Source of the DNA: Bacteroidota bacterium
GTDB lineage: Bacteria > Bacteroidota > Bacteroidia > Bacteroidales > UBA6013
DNA: 45,076 bases
Assembly: GCA_020048645.1 (NCBI GenBank)
Contig: JAIFMG010000085.1
Span: forward strand, 1-45,076
Direction: 5' to 3'
Positions 1-15,000 of this stretch are shown here, in pieces. A model generated the notes under the pieces. It made no database searches, had not been told where the DNA came from, and saw only the letters and a program-made list of their open reading frames with translations. Numbering within the stretch: the stretch's first letter is position 1; every line of letters begins with the position of its first letter. Both the position numbers and the translations under genes were made by a program.

Positions 1-3000
1 CGACAAGGCGGGTCCAGAGGCCCGCGCCGATCGTCGGCTCGTTGCCCCCCAGCGTGGCCGCCGTGCCGCAGACAACCTGGTCAGCGCCCGCGGTGGCTAC
101 CGTGGGCTCGTCATTGGTGACGACGACGTCGTCGGAGACGACGCAGCCGTTGCGCGTCACGGTCCAGCGGAAAGAGTTCGTGCCGCTGGTCAGGCCCGTC
201 AGCGTCGGGTTGGCGACCGTCGTGGATGAGAACGTCGCGTTGCCGGCGACTGTCGTCCACGAGCCCGTGCCCCCAACGCCGACGGCGGAGCCGTTCAGCG
301 CGGCCGAGCTCGTGCAGAGCGCCTGGTCGGCGCCAGCGTTGACCGCGAACGAGTTGTTCGTCACCGTCACCGTCGAGCTGCTGCTGCACGAGCTGTTCGC
401 GATGGTCCACTGGAACGTGTTCGCGCCGACGCTCAGGCCGCTCACGGCGGTCGTGGCGGAGCTGGCGCTCGCGATCGTGCCAAGGCCAGTCACCCGAGTC
501 CAGAGGCCAGAGCCGATTGACGGGGCGTTGCCCGTCAGCGTGGCGGCGTTGGAGCAGACCGAGAAGCTCGTGCCGGCGTCGGAGACCGTCGGCAGGCTGT
601 TCACCAGCAGGACGTCGTCGAACGACGTGCAGCCGTTCTGCGACACCGTCCAGCGAAGGACGTTGTTCCCGCTGGAAAGGCCCGTGGCGGCCGTGTTGCG
701 AAGCGTCGCGTCCGCGAAGCTGGCTGAGCCGACGCTCACGCTCCACGCGCCCGTGCCGCCGGAGGCGGGGGCCGTCGCGGAAAGCGTCGTGGAAGTAGAA
801 CACAGCGACTGGTCAACGCCGGCGTTCGCCGCAAAGGAGTTGTTCGTCACCGCCACCGTCGAGCTGCTGCTGCACGAGTTCTTCGTAACGGTCCACTGGA
901 ACGTGTTCGTGCCGCTGCTCAGGCCGCTCACCGTCGAGTTGAAGAGGGTCGGCGCACTGACCGTGCCCGCCCCGGAGACCGTGCTCCAGAGGCCGGTGCC
1001 CACCGACGGGTTGTTGGCCGAAAGCGTCGCCGTCGCGCCGCACACCGACTGCGCCGTCCCGGCGTTCGCAACCGTCGGGGAGTCGTTCGTCACCTTCACG
1101 TCGTCGAACGCCACGCAGCCGTCGCGCTGGACCGTCCAGCGGAAGATGTTGTCGCCCTGCGAAAGGCCGGACACAGTCGTGCCGAATGAAGTCGTGTTTG
1201 CGATTGTTGCAACGCCCAAGGCCACAGACCAAGTTCCAATTCCACCAGAACCAGGACTTTCCCCACTCAAGGTGGCGGTGCTAGAACATAGCGTTTGGTC
1301 TGTACCAGATGAGATTGTGAACGAGTTGTTGAGGATGTTTACCTCCTCTTCAGAAGAACAGGCGTTGTGCGTGATGGTCCACTTGAAGGTGTTAGTGCCA
1401 GAGGTCAGGCCCGTCACGCCGCTGTTGAAGGTCGTGGATGAGGTGATACTGCCCAGGCCGCTCACGCGGGTCCAGACGCCCGTGCCGACCGTCGGGATGT
1501 TGCCCGCCAGCGTGGCCGTCGTGCCGCAAACACCTTGGTCCGCGCCTGCGGAGGCGGTCGTCGGGAGGTCGTTCGTGACGTTCACCTCGTCGCTGGCGGC
1601 GCAGCCGTTCTGCGTCACCGTCCAGCGCAGCGTGTTCAGGCCCGGGTTGATGGAGCCCAGCGTGCTGTTGAAGGCCGAAGGCGCCACGATCGTGGCAGAG
1701 CCGACAACAACGGTCCAAAGGCCGCTGCCGCCAATGGCAGGCGCAGTTCCGGCCAAAGTGGTGGTCGTGCTGCATACCGTCTGATCGGTACCAGCGGTTA
1801 CGGTGAAGGCGCTATTGGTGATGGAAACCTCGTCAAAATAGCTGCAAGAATTGTTCGTGATGGTCCAGCGGAACGTGTTCGTTCCGGAGCTTAGGCCAGT
1901 GACAGGCGAGTTATAGGCCAAGGGAGAACCTACGACACCAGAACCAACCAAGCGAGTCCAAAGACCTGCCCCAATGGAAGGATTGTTTCCGTTGAGGGTG
2001 GCAGAAGATCCGCAAACATTCTGATCGAGACCAGCATCAGCAACTGTAGGCTCATCATTGACAACAAGAACATCATCAGAAACCGTGCAACCGTTTCGGG
2101 TTACCGTCCAACGGAAAGAGTTGGTTCCACTCGTCAAATCCGTAAGGACAGGATTTGGAATGGTAGTTTGTGAGAAGGTTGCCAAGCCAGCCACGACAGT
2201 CCAGTTTCCTGCCCCCCCTACGCCAGCCGCAGAGCCATTCAAGCTCGTCGTGTTGGTGCAAAGAGATTGGTCAGAGCCAGCGTTGACAGTGAAAGCGTTG
2301 TTGGTGACGATGACATCGTCAGATGAACTGCAAGCGCTGTTGGTGATGGTCCAGCGGAAGGTATTCGATCCTGCGCTAAGACCAGTGACAGGAGAGCTCG
2401 GAGAGGTAGGCGTGGTAATCGCGCCGAGGCCTGTCACGCGGGACCAAAGACCAGAGCCGATGGTCGGCGCATTGCCGGACAAGGTGGCCGAATTGCTGCA
2501 GACAGCAATATCAAGCCCAGCGGAGGCAACCGTCACGAGGTCGTTGAAAATGGAGACATCGTCAAATGAAGTGCAACCATTTTGGCTCACTGTCCAACGC
2601 AAAACGTTTACGCCACTCGACAAGCCAGAGACGGTGGAACTGTGAAGGGAGTGGTTGGCAATGACGGCAGCACCGATGCTAACCGTCCAGGTTCCTGTTC
2701 CGCCAGGGGCAGGAGCCGTCGCGGCCAGGGTCGCGCTCGATGCGCAAAGGGTCTGATCAGCACCAGCGCTGGCCACGAACGAATTGTTCGTTATCGTGAC
2801 GGTGCTTGTGCTCGTGCAGGCATTGTTGGTGATGGTCCATTGGAACGTATTGGCTCCAGAGCTCAGGCCACTGACCGTTGAGTTGAAAAGTGCAGGAGAG
2901 TTGACTGTGCCCGCGCCGGAAACAGTGCTCCAAACACCCGTTCCGACCGAGGGGTTGTTGGCCGAAAGCGTCGCGGTAGATGCGCAGACTGCTTGGTTCC

Positions 3001-6000
3001 CGCCAGCAATGGATGTCGTAGGCAAGTTGTTGACAATCAAGACCTCATCGAAAGCAGAGCAACCATCGCGATTGACAGTCCAGCGGTAGATGTTATTTCC
3101 ACGCGTCAAGTTCGTGACGGTCGAGCTGAACAAGCTAGATTGGGTAATGGCGTTGGAACCCAAGACAGACGTCCATGCTCCCACACCAGTGCCAGGATCT
3201 TCACCGGCAAGCACGGCCGTATTGGCGCAAAGCGTCTGGTCGGTGCCAGCAGAGATGCTGAAAGAGTTGTTGGTGATGACCACATCACTTTGCGAAGAGC
3301 AACCATTGTGCGTGATGGTCCATTTGAAGGTGTTCGCACCTACGGTCAAACCACTAACAGCCGAGTTGAAGCTCGTCGGATTCAATACTGTACCCAAGCC
3401 GCTCACCACAGTCCAAACTCCACTGCCGATGACCGGGATGCTTCCTGACAAGGTGGTGTTCGCAGCGCAAACAGACTGGTTCGTGCCCGCGTTGGAAGTG
3501 GTGGGAAGGTTGTTGATTATGGTAACCTCATCCGAGGCCGTGCAACCATTCTCGGACAAAGTCCAGCGGAAGATATTTGAGCCAGGGTTGATGCTTGTTA
3601 TGGTCGAATTGAAAGCGGAGGGCGTCGTGATGGTAGCGGAACCAACAACGGAAGTCCACAAACCGGTGCCCGTCGAAGGCGGTGTTCCAGAAAGAGTCGC
3701 ACCGTTGGCGCACAAAGTCTGGTCGGCACCGGCCGTCACCGTGAAGGCGTTGTTGCGGACAGTAACCTCATCAAAGCTGCTGCAACCATTGTTAGTGACC
3801 GTCCAACGGAAAGTGTTCATGCCGCTGGTCAGAGCAGAAACAGCGCTGTTGTATAGAGCAGGTGATGCGACCGAACCCAAGCCTGTAACCACGGTCCAGG
3901 CGCCCGTGCCAATGGCGGGCACGTTAGCGGACAAGCTCGCGGTGGTACCGCAAACATTCTGATCAGCGCCTGCGTTGGCCACTGTGGGCTGGTTGTTGGT
4001 GATGTTCACGTCGTCAGACGCAGTGCAGCCGTTCTCATTGATGGTCCAGCGGAAAGTGTTGAAACCTGGGTTGATGTTTGAAACCAACGTGTTGTAAAGG
4101 GTGGGCTGGGCAAAGGTGGCGGAACCAACCACTGAGGTCCAGAGGCCGGTGCCAGTGGCAGGTTGAGTTCCATTGAGGGTCATGGTGTTCACGCAAAGCG
4201 TCTGGTCAGTTCCAGCGTTTACCGTGAAAGAATTGTTGGTGATGGTCACATCATCCTCCAAAACGCAAGCATTGTTGGTGATGGTCCACTTGAAGGTGTT
4301 GTGGCCTTGGCTGAGATTGGCTACACCCGAGTTGAACAGCGAACTAACCGAAATGGATCCCAAGCCTACGACCCGAGTCCATTGGCCTTGGCCAATGGTT
4401 GGCTCATTGCCATTCAGGGTGTACGTGGAGCCGCAAATTGGGGCGTCAGCACCAGCATCCGCAACCGAAGGCTGATCATTGACGATGGTAACATCGTCAG
4501 AGTTGCTGCAACCATTGCGCTGGACAGTCCAACGGAATATGTTAGTTCCGGAAGTGATGCCGGTTATAGAAGGAGCAGCCAAGCTTGTTGAGGAGAAAGT
4601 CGCGGACCCAACGACAATCGTCCACTCACCAACTCCGGTCAACGGATCAGACCCAGCGAGAGTCGTGTTGCCCACGCAAAGATTCTGATTGCTTCCAGCA
4701 TTGACAGTGAAAGAGTTGTTGGTGATGGTCACTTGGTCTTCAGAGCTGCAGGCATTTTTGGTGATGGTCCATTTGAAGGAGTTGGCACCTACGCTCAGGC
4801 CCGAAACAGAAGTGTTGCCACTGTTGACGTTGGCGATGGTGCCAAGACCCGTAACTCGGGTCCAGACGCCCGTCCCAATGACAGGAGTGTTACCCGAAAG
4901 CGATGCTGTGTTCACGCAAATGCTCTGGTCTAGGCCAGCGTTGGCCGGCGTGGGCAAATCGTTGGTGATGTTGACATCATCAAAGGCGGTGCACCCGTTG
5001 AAATCGACAGTCCAGCGGAACGTGTTCAAACCTGCCCCAAGATTGGATATGGAGGAGGTGGGGACGAATGGACTAGCGATTGTTCCTGATCCAACCAGCA
5101 ATGACCACTGGCCAGTTCCACCAGGAAGAGAGGCAGCCATGTTCGCCGAACTGGCGCACAGAACCTGGTCAACACCAGCGTTCACGGTGAAGGCATTGTT
5201 GGTGATGATTACATCATCAGAAGATGAGCAGGCATTGTTGGTAATGGTCCAGCGGAAAGTGTTTCCACCAGAAGTCAATCCCGCAACCTGGGAATCGGCA
5301 GCGGTGGGGATGGAAATCGCGCCCGATCCACCGACATTCGACCAAAGCCCCGCTCCGATGGTCGGAGTGTTGGCCGAAAGGGTCACCGTGTTCGCACATA
5401 CGGTCTGGTCTGCGCCCGCTGAAGCCACGGTGGGCGAATCGTTGATGATTCGGACGTCATCCGAAGCGGTGCATCCATCCTTGGATACCGTCCAGCGGAA
5501 AATGTTAGAGCCCGTTCCCAAAGCTGTTACCGTCGCGCTAAAGGCGTTGACAGGAGATACCGTACCAGTGCCGACGACCAGGGACCAGAGGCCAGAACCT
5601 GGAGCGGGATTGGAGGCAGAGAGGATGGCCGTGCTGGCGCAAAGGGTCTGGTCGGAACCTGCCGTTATCGTGAACGCATTGTTCGTTACCACGACATCGT
5701 CGGTCGAGCTGCATCCGTTGTTGGTAATCGTCCACCGGAAGGTGTTGTTGCCAGAGCTGAGGTTGGTGGCAGACACCGTCGTGGCCGCGGTCCCGGAAAG
5801 AGAGCCCAAGCCAGTGATGATGCTCCATGCCCCAGTTCCCACCAGTGGAGCGTTGGCAGAGAGCGTGTAGCTGTTCGTGCAGATGGATTGGTCAAGCCCA
5901 GCATTGGCGACTGTTGGAGAGTTGTTGGTGACAACCAAATCGTCATAATCGACGCAGCCGTTCTTGGTGACCGTCCAGCGGTAGGTGTTAGAGCCTTGGC

Positions 6001-9000
6001 CGACACCTGCAACAGCCGTGTTGTTTTGGGTATCGTTCGCGAAAGTTCCGAAGCCCACGGCGACAGTCCACACGCCGGTCCCAGGAGTCGGGTCAGGGGC
6101 GGCAAGCAAGGTGTTGTCGGCACAGATGTTCTGGTCGATGCCCGCGTCAGCGATGAACGAGTTGTTGGTGATCACCACCGCGGCGGCCGAAGAACAAGCA
6201 TTGTTCGTGATGGTCCAGCGGAAGGTGTTGACACCGGAGTTCAAGCCAGACGCAGTCGTGCTGAACGCAGAAGGAGTAGCAATTGCGCCAGCACTGGAAA
6301 CCACTGACCACAAGCCAAATCCAACAGAAGGAACATTCGAGGTCAAGGTAGCCGTGTTCTCGCAGACCACTTGCGGCAAACCAGCGTTGGCCGTAGTCGG
6401 AGAATCGTTCACAATGGTAACGTCATCGAAGGCAGAGCAGCCATTCTTGGTGACCGTCCAGCGATAGGTGTTGATGCCCGAATTCAGACTAGTGACAGCC
6501 GTGGCAGCGGTGGTAGAAGAAGTAATCGCGTTTGAGCCCACGACAGTCGTCCAGGCCCCAGTCCCCGGAGCCGGATCCGAACCGCTGAGAGAAGCGGTGG
6601 TGACACACACGGTCTGGTCAACTCCCGAGTTGACCGTGAACGAATTGTTGGTGATGACCACATCATCGCTGGCCGTGCACACTACACCAGTGACTGTCCA
6701 GCGGAAAGTGCTCTGTGAGGGACCAAGGGCCGTTACGGTGGTATTGTAGGCAGTAGGAGTTGTGATGGCAGCGGACCCACTTTCGAGCGACCAAGCTCCC
6801 ACGCCCGATGTTGGCTCGGTGGCTGAAAGCGTCGCGGTTATAGCGCAAACCGTCTGGTCAGAACCAGCGGCGGCCACAACGGTGTTGTTCGTGATGGTTA
6901 CCTCGTCGAAAGAAGTGCAGCCGTTGGCGGTGACCGTCCAACGCAACTTGTTAGCGCCAGCCCCCAGGGCCGTTACCGGGGTGTTGAAGGCTGAAGGGGA
7001 CACGATAGCAGATGTGCCGCTCTCAACGGTCCACACCCCTGAACCCGTGCTCGGATTGTTGCCAGCCAAAGTCGCGGAGTTCAGGCATACGGCCTGATCC
7101 GGTCCAGCGTTGACGAACACTTTGTTGTTGACAATCAAGACCTCATCGAATGAACTGCAACCATTGGCAGAAACGGTCCAACGGAAAGTGTTAAGGCCAG
7201 CTCCAAGGCCCGTCACGGCAGGGTTGGAGATGAGGGCGCTCGAAAGAACACCCGAACCGCTCTCAACCGTCCAAACACCTGAACCAGCGCCAGGGTTGCT
7301 TCCGGAAAGAGAAGTGAAATCAACACAAAGCGTCTGATCGGCACCCGCGGAAACAGTCACGCGGTTGTTGGCGATGACAACGTCATCGAAGGCGGAGCAG
7401 CCGCCCTTGGTCACGGTCCAGCGGAACGTGTTGTTGCCCGAACCGAGCGCGGAAACACCGCTAAGCTCAGAAGTCGGGTTCGCGAGCGTGCCAACGCCAC
7501 TGACCAAGGTCCAGAGCCCCGTGGAACCGACAGGAAGATTCGCGTTCATCGTGTAGGTGTCCACGCAGAGGTTCTGGTTGATGCCAGCGTCCGAAACGAC
7601 CGAGTTGTTGGTAATGACCAAGTTGTCCGATGCCACGCAACCATTCTGGTTGATGGTCCAAGTCAAGGTGTTTGTCCCCGTTCCAAGGTTGTTGACAACT
7701 GTCGTGGCCAGGCTCTGGTTAGCGAAGGTGGCGGAGCCAGTGGTGGTCCAAGTGCCGACCCCACCAAGCCCAGGGGCGACAGCCGAAAGAGTCGTGGTGC
7801 TCGAGCAAATGCTGACATTGGAACCGGCGTTGGCCAAGAGCGAGTTGTTTGAAATGATGACCTCATCAAAGCCAACGCAGGCGTTCTCGGTGACCGTCCA
7901 CCGGAGAGTATTTTGTCCTGAACCAAGGCCCGTCACGCTAGTGTTGAAAACGGAAGCATCCGCGAAGGTGCCGAAACCACTCTCGACCGTCCAGAGGCCC
8001 GTGCCAGTGGTAGGCTCGCTGCCAGAAAGAATCGTGCTTGCGGCGCAAATCTGTTGGTCGGGGCCAGCAGACACGGTGACCTGGTTGTTCGTGATGGTGA
8101 CGTCATCGGAGTTGGAGCACCCGTTGGACGTTACCGTCCAGCGGAACTTGTTCACTCCAGAGCCCAGGTTGTTGACGTTGGAGTTGAACAAGGAAGCGGT
8201 AACAATGTCACCCGACCCGCTTGTCCTGACCCAAGTTCCCGTGCCCACGTTGTTGCCCGAGAGGGTGACGCTGCTGGCGCAGATGCCCTGGTCGGGACCC
8301 GCGTTGGCCGAAATCTGGTTGTTGTTGATAACCACTTCATCAAATGCGGTGCAGCCCAGTTTCGTCACCGTCCAACGGAAGGTGTTGGCGCCACCGGACA
8401 AGTTGGAAACCGCGCTGTTGAACTGCGTTGGGTTGGCAATTACGGAAGAACCCGAACTGGTCCAGGTACCCAAGGCTCCAGCGCCAGGGACGTTGCCAGC
8501 CAAGACAGTGCTGGACACGCATAGGTTCTGGTCCGGGCCAGAAGAGGCACTCACGCTGTTGTTCTGAACCAACACATCGTCAAAAGAAGTGCAACCGTTG
8601 CGAATGACCGTCCAGCGCAGCGTGTTCGAACCGACGCCCAGGCCCGTTACAGCAGTGCTGCTCAAGGCGATGCTGGTGAAAACGGCAGAACCGGTCTCAA
8701 CTGACCAAGTCCCGGTTCCGGTCCCAGCCGAATTGGCATCCATGATTGCGTTGGTCGAACAGACAATCTGGTCGATGCCAGCGTTGGTGGTGAAAGAGTT
8801 GTTGGAGACAATAACATCATCGAAAGCCGTGCAGGCATTCTCTGTTATGGTCCAGCGGAACCTGTTCGCGCCAGAGCCGAGGCCCGTGACCCCGCTGTTG
8901 AAAATGCTGGGAGTGGTTACTGAACCAACACCGCTTTGGAGAGTCCAGGTTCCAGAGCCCGTGCCAGGGTTGTTTCCTGCCAAAGTAGCGACAGGCAAGC

Positions 9001-12000
9001 AAACCACTTGGTCCGCTCCAGCGTTGACGGAGACAGAGTTGTTCACTATGACCACTTCGTCATAGGCGGAACAACCGTTCTCGTTCACCGTCCAGCGGAA
9101 GGTGTTGGATCCGGCGCCCAAGGCGCTAACCCCCGAAGAGAAGCTCGTCTCGTTGGCGATAGTTCCCGAACCGCTCTCAAGCGTCCAAAGGCCAGTCCCG
9201 ACGCCAGGATTGTTTCCTGCCAGTGAAGTGTTGTGGGTGCAAAGGATCTGGTCAACACCAGCATCCGCGGAAGCCTGGTTGTTGGTGACGATGACATCAT
9301 CGAAGGCACTGCACCCTGAGCGAGTAACCGTCCACCGGAAAGTGTTCGGGCCATTGCCGAGGGAGCTTACAGTCGAGTTGTAAAGTGCCGGAGTGGTGAT
9401 GCTGCCTGTACCACTTTCGCGCGTCCAGGTGCCGGTTCCAGCACCAGGATTGGTGCCGCTCAAAGTGGCGATCCCGTTGCAGGTGGCGATGTCCAATCCA
9501 GCGTTGATGGTCAATGAGTTGTTCGTGATGATCACGTTGTCGGAGCTTACGCATCCGTTGCTGCTGAGCGTCCAACGGAAGGTGTTCACTCCATTGCCAA
9601 GGCCCGTTACAGAAGTGCTGTTCGAAGTCGAACTGCTGATGCTGGCGGTCCCGCTTTGCAAGGTCCAGACACCTGAGCTTGCCACTCCGGCCAAGTTTCC
9701 GGTGAGAACTGCGTCGCCCGCGCAAACCGACTGGTCAAGGCCGGCGTCAGCCAAGACGGAGTTGTTGGTGATGATTACATCGTCCGAAGCAGCGCAGGAG
9801 CTGGCTGTGTTCGTAACCGTCCACTCGAAGGTGTTCGCGCCAGGGCCAAGGTTGGTCACGCTCGTGGTGAAGTTCGTCGGGGTCACCACTGTACCCAGGC
9901 CAGCGGTGTTCGTCCAAAGGCCAGTAGCACCAGCAGAAGGAGCCACTGCTGTCAAGGTAACGGTGCTGACGCAAACAGCCAAGTCGGTGCCCGCGTTTGC
10001 CGTAACCGAGTTGTTGGTGATGATGACGTTGTCGCTCGATACGCAGCCAAGGTTGACGATGGTCCAACGCAAAGTGTTGGCACCCGCTCCAAGGCTGGAG
10101 ACAACGGTGTTGTACTGGTTGATGTTCCCGAAACTGCCCGAGCCGCTGACCAGGGTCCATGTGCCGGTTCCAGTGGTCGGGATGCTACCCGACAGCGTGG
10201 CCGAACTCACACAAACGCCCTGATCGACGCCAGCGTCAGCAGGAGTCGGTGAGTTGTTGAGGATTTGGACATCACCCGACGCCGAGCAACCGTTCCGCGT
10301 TACCGTCCAACGGAAGGTGTTGTTGACACTGAGGTTGGACACCGTGGTGTTGAACAGCGTCGGCGTGTTGACCGTGGCGGATCCGACGACGACCGTCCAC
10401 GCGCCTGTTCCCCCTACGGGAACCTGGCCAGAAAGGGTATGCGTGTTCGAACAGACAGATTCATTCGGTCCTGCGAAAGTTGTGAACGAGTTGTTGGTGA
10501 TTTGAACATCGTCGTTGGCGCTGCAAAGGCCCCGGACGACCGTCCAACGGTACGTGTTCGCGCCAAGGTCAGCCATGCTCACGACAGAAGAGTTGAGCGT
10601 AGTATTCGCGAAGGCACCCGTACCAGTCTGCACAGACCAGGATCCAACCGCGCCCGTGGTGGGCAAGGCGGCAGAAAGCGTAGTCGATGGGCCGCAGATG
10701 CTTTGGTCATTGCCAGCGTTAGCCGTGACGGAATTGTTCGTCACGACAACTTCATCGAAATCAACGCAGCCATTGCCAGAAACCGTCCACCGGAATTTGT
10801 TGGCACCCGCGCCCAAGCCAGTGACGGCACTGTTGTAAGCAGACGCCTGGGCAATCGTTCCCAGGCCATTCTCCAAAGTCCATGCCCCTGAAACAGGAGC
10901 AGGATCGTTGCCCGCGAGGCTGGCCGAAGTCGAGCAGACGGTCTGGTCAACTCCAGCCTCGGCGGAAACAGAGTTGTTGGTGATGATGACATCGTCAGAG
11001 ACGCTGCATCCGTTGTCAGTGACCCTCCAGCGCAAGGTGTTGGGACCAGAAGCCAAGGCGCTCACTTGGGTGTTGTAAACCGTCGCGTTGGCCAGCACGC
11101 CAGAACCGCTCTCGATGGTCCAGATGCCAGTTCCCGTGCCAGTTCCGCTGGTAGCAGGGTTCTTGCCTGAAAGAGTGGTGAAGTCTTGGCAAAGAATCTG
11201 GTCGGCGCCAGCGTTGTTCACGAAGGAGTTGTTGACTACGACGACATCATCGAAGGCCGTGCAGCCAGTGGCGGTCACGGTCCAACGGAAGGTGTTCGCA
11301 GCAGGGCCGATGGCAGAGACAACGGTCGTGTTCGAAGTCAAGCTGGCAAAAGTGCCCAAGCCGGTTTCAACGGACCACGTTCCAGAAAGAGGACTAACGT
11401 CGTCCGCCGAAAGCGTGGTCGAGTTGGTGCAAATGGTCTGGGCAGCGCCAGCTTCAACCACGAACGAGTTGTTGTTGACGATGACGTCATCAAAAGCGGT
11501 ACATCCATTCTTGCTCACGGTCCAACGGAAGCGGTTGGCACCGGTTCCCAAACCGGTTACGGCCGTAACGTAGTTGGTGTTGTCGGCTATCGAGCCAACG
11601 CCACTTTCCTGGGTCCAGACACCCGTTCCGCCAACGACGTTGTTGCCAGAGAGCGTGACACTGGCACCGCAAACATTCTGGTTGCTCCCCGCATACGAGG
11701 TTACTTGGTTGTTCGAGACCACCACGTCGTCCACTGCCGAGCAAGAACCATCCGAGACAGTCCAACGGAAGGTGTTCGTTCCTACGTTGAGCCCCGTTAC
11801 CTGCGTGTTGTAAAGCGTCGCGCTGACCAGCGTTCCAGAACTGCTCACCACGGACCATGCGCCCGATCCTTGGATAGGCTCAGCAGCCGCCAAACTAGTG
11901 GTGGCGGCGCAAATTGAAACATCCGAGCCCGCTGTCGCCGTCACCGCGTTGTTGGTAACGATGACGTTTGCACTCGCGGAGCAGCCCGCCCGGGTGATTG

Positions 12001-15000
12001 TCCAGGTGAAGGTGTTTGCGCCAACGGCCATGGACGTCACGGTCGAGTTGTAAAGGCTCGGCAGGGTGACGGTTGCCGTGTTTCCAACAGAAGTCCAGAG
12101 GCCTGTTTCCCCTACCTGGGGAGCAGACCCAGCCAGAGTCGTATTGTTGACGCAGATGTTCTGGTTAGAACCTGCGTTGACAGCAACAGCGTTGTTGGTT
12201 ACTTCTACAATGTCATCGTCCGAGCAAGAGCCTCGGGTTACAGTCCAAGTAAAACTGGCAACACCTTGGCCCAAGCCAGAGACAGACATGTTCGTGGCGG
12301 TTGTCGCACCAAGCACAGCGGTGCCACCTGTCAAGCTCCAAACGCCAGTCGCACCTGTCGGGAGCGAAGAACCAAGCGTGGCCGTGCCATTGCATGTGGT
12401 TTGGTCGAGACCCGCGTCGGCCGTAAGCGAATTGTTCGTGATGATTACGTCATTTCTGTCAGTACAGCCACTCAGGGTGATGCTCCATCGGAAGGTGTTG
12501 CTGCCTTGTGCCAGACCAGTAACGACTGTCGTATAATTGCTAGGAGTAGCCAAAGCGCCTGCTCCACCGAGCCTTGTCCATACGCCAAAGCCAGGGGCCG
12601 GGTCATTGCCCGTCAGAGTAACCGTGCTAGAGCAAGTTGTCTGGGCAGCGCCAGCATTGGCAACCACCGAGTTGTTCGTAACGATTACGTCGTCCGAAGT
12701 GGAGCACGCCCCTTGGCTAACGGACCAACGCAAGGTGTTCGAACCAGAAGACAAGCCAGAAATGGGCGAATTGAACTGGCTGGTCGTCGCGACAACGCCC
12801 GTGCCAGCGACAGTCGTCCAGTTTCCGATTCCCACGACGGGGTTAACAGCGTTCAAATTGCCGCTACCCGAACAAACCGTGAAGTCAGGACCAGCGTTCG
12901 CCGTTACAGAGTTGTTCGTGATGGTGTAAAGGTCAGAGAGCGTGCAACCATTGTTGGAAACCGTCCAACGGAAGCGGTTGGCGCCAGATGCCAGGCCCGT
13001 CACTCCCGAGTTGAACAAGGTCGTGTTCGCGATTGTGCCTGCGCCGCTTTCCAGACTCCACGCGCCGTTGCCAATCAGCGGAGCGCTGGCCGACAAGGTC
13101 GTGTTCGGCGAGCAGACCGTCTTGTCCGCGCCAACAACCGCAGGTGAAGGAGTGTTGTTGTTGATGACCACCTCATCCGTGGCCGTGCAACCATTTTCGT
13201 TGACCGTCCAGCGGAAGCGGTTCTCACCCTGGACCAAGGCCGTAACCGCAGAATTGAACAAAGTCGGGGCGGTAACAATGGCCGTGCCTACAATGGTTGT
13301 CCAGACGCCAGAAGCACCAGCGCCCAGACCGATGGCCTCCAAGTTGCCCGTGCTCGAGCAAAGGTCTTGGTCGATGCCCGCGTTGGAAGAAACCTGCAGA
13401 CGAACCACCGAAACATCTGAATTAGAAGAGCAGGAAGCATTCGTAACCGTCCAGCGGAAGGTGTTGACCCCTACTTGCAGGTTCGATACAGTAGAGTTGT
13501 AAAGTGTGGCGTTCGTCAAGCTCGCTGGCCCGTTCTGAACGGTCCAGACACCCGAGAAGGCGCCCGGGTCGTTGCCAGCCAGGATCGTCGTGCTCGTGCA
13601 AACGTTGGGCTGGTTAAGGCCAGCGTCAGCCACCACGGAGTTGTTCAAAATAGTAACATCATCGAACGCAGTGCATCCGCTTTGCGATACCGTCCAACGG
13701 AAAGTGTTCGAGCCAGCGTCGAGGTTAGTGACGCCCGTGTTCCGGTTCGTAACTTGGACAATGATGGCATTGCCGCCCAATTTTGTCCAAGTTCCCGTAC
13801 CGATTGAAGGAGCGAGGGCGGCCAGCGTCGCGCTGGTCGCGCAAACCGTCTGGTCTGGGCCAGCGTTAGAGGTAACGTTGCTGTTCGTGATGACAACCTC
13901 GTCCGAAGAGGTACAAGCGTTGTTCGTGATTGTCCAGCGGAAAGAGTTGGCACCCGTTCCAAGTCCGGTGATGGTCGTGTTGTTCAAGGTCGGGCTGGCC
14001 AGGGTGCCTGCGCCGCTAACGAAGCCCCAAACTCCCGCTCCAATCGACGGTACGTTGGCCGCCAGCGTGGCTGTGCCAGAACAGACCGTCTGGTCTGGGC
14101 CGGCGTTCGCAGCAGTAGGAGAGTCGTTGTAAATGGCTACCTCGTCAAAGGCGTTGCAGCCTGTGGCAGTTACCGTCCAACGGAAGACCGTTACGGCGCC
14201 AAGGTTGGATACCGAGGAATTGAAAGCGCTTGAGGTCGCGATGCCCACCCCCGAGCTGGCCGTGGTCCAGACGCCAGCGGCCGGAGTAGGATCGACCGCT
14301 GAGAGGGCCGTAGTAGTCGAGCAGATGGTCTGGTCGCCACCTGCGTTGGCCGTTACCGAGTTGTTCGTGATGAGAACGTCGTCCGATGATACGCAACCCT
14401 GGTTGGTAATCGTCCAAGTCAAAGTGTTCGGTCCATTCACCAGGTTGGAGACCGTGGTGTTGAAGAGGGTCGGGGTCGTGATGGAGACACCACCCGTGAC
14501 AGACCACATGCCCGTGGCCGTGCCCGTGGCCGGATTGCCCGCCAACACCGCCGAAGAGGTGCAAACCTGCTGGTCAACACCTGCGCTGGCGACGAAAAGG
14601 TTGTTGGTATAGGTTACCTGGTCGTTGGCAGTACAACCGTTGAAGCTGACCGTCCAGCGGAAGCTGTTCGCGCCGGTGGTCATGTTGCTGACCATAGAGT
14701 TGTAGAGTCCGGGAGTTCCAACCGTGGCCCCGCCGCCCACGACCGTCCATGTTCCGGTGCCTTGGGCAGGATTCACAGCCGCCAGCACGTCCGTGCTCGT
14801 GCAGATGGCCTTGTCAGGACCGGCGTTCGAGACCACTTTGTTGTTGGTGATGCGCAAGGTATCGACCGATTCGCATGAACCGTTCGTGATGGTCCACACC
14901 AGCTTGTTCACGCCAAGCGCGAGGCCGTCGATGGTCGTTGAGCTGGCCGTCGTGTTGGCGATGGTGCCAGCGCCCTCGAAGAGCGTCCACTCGCCACTGC

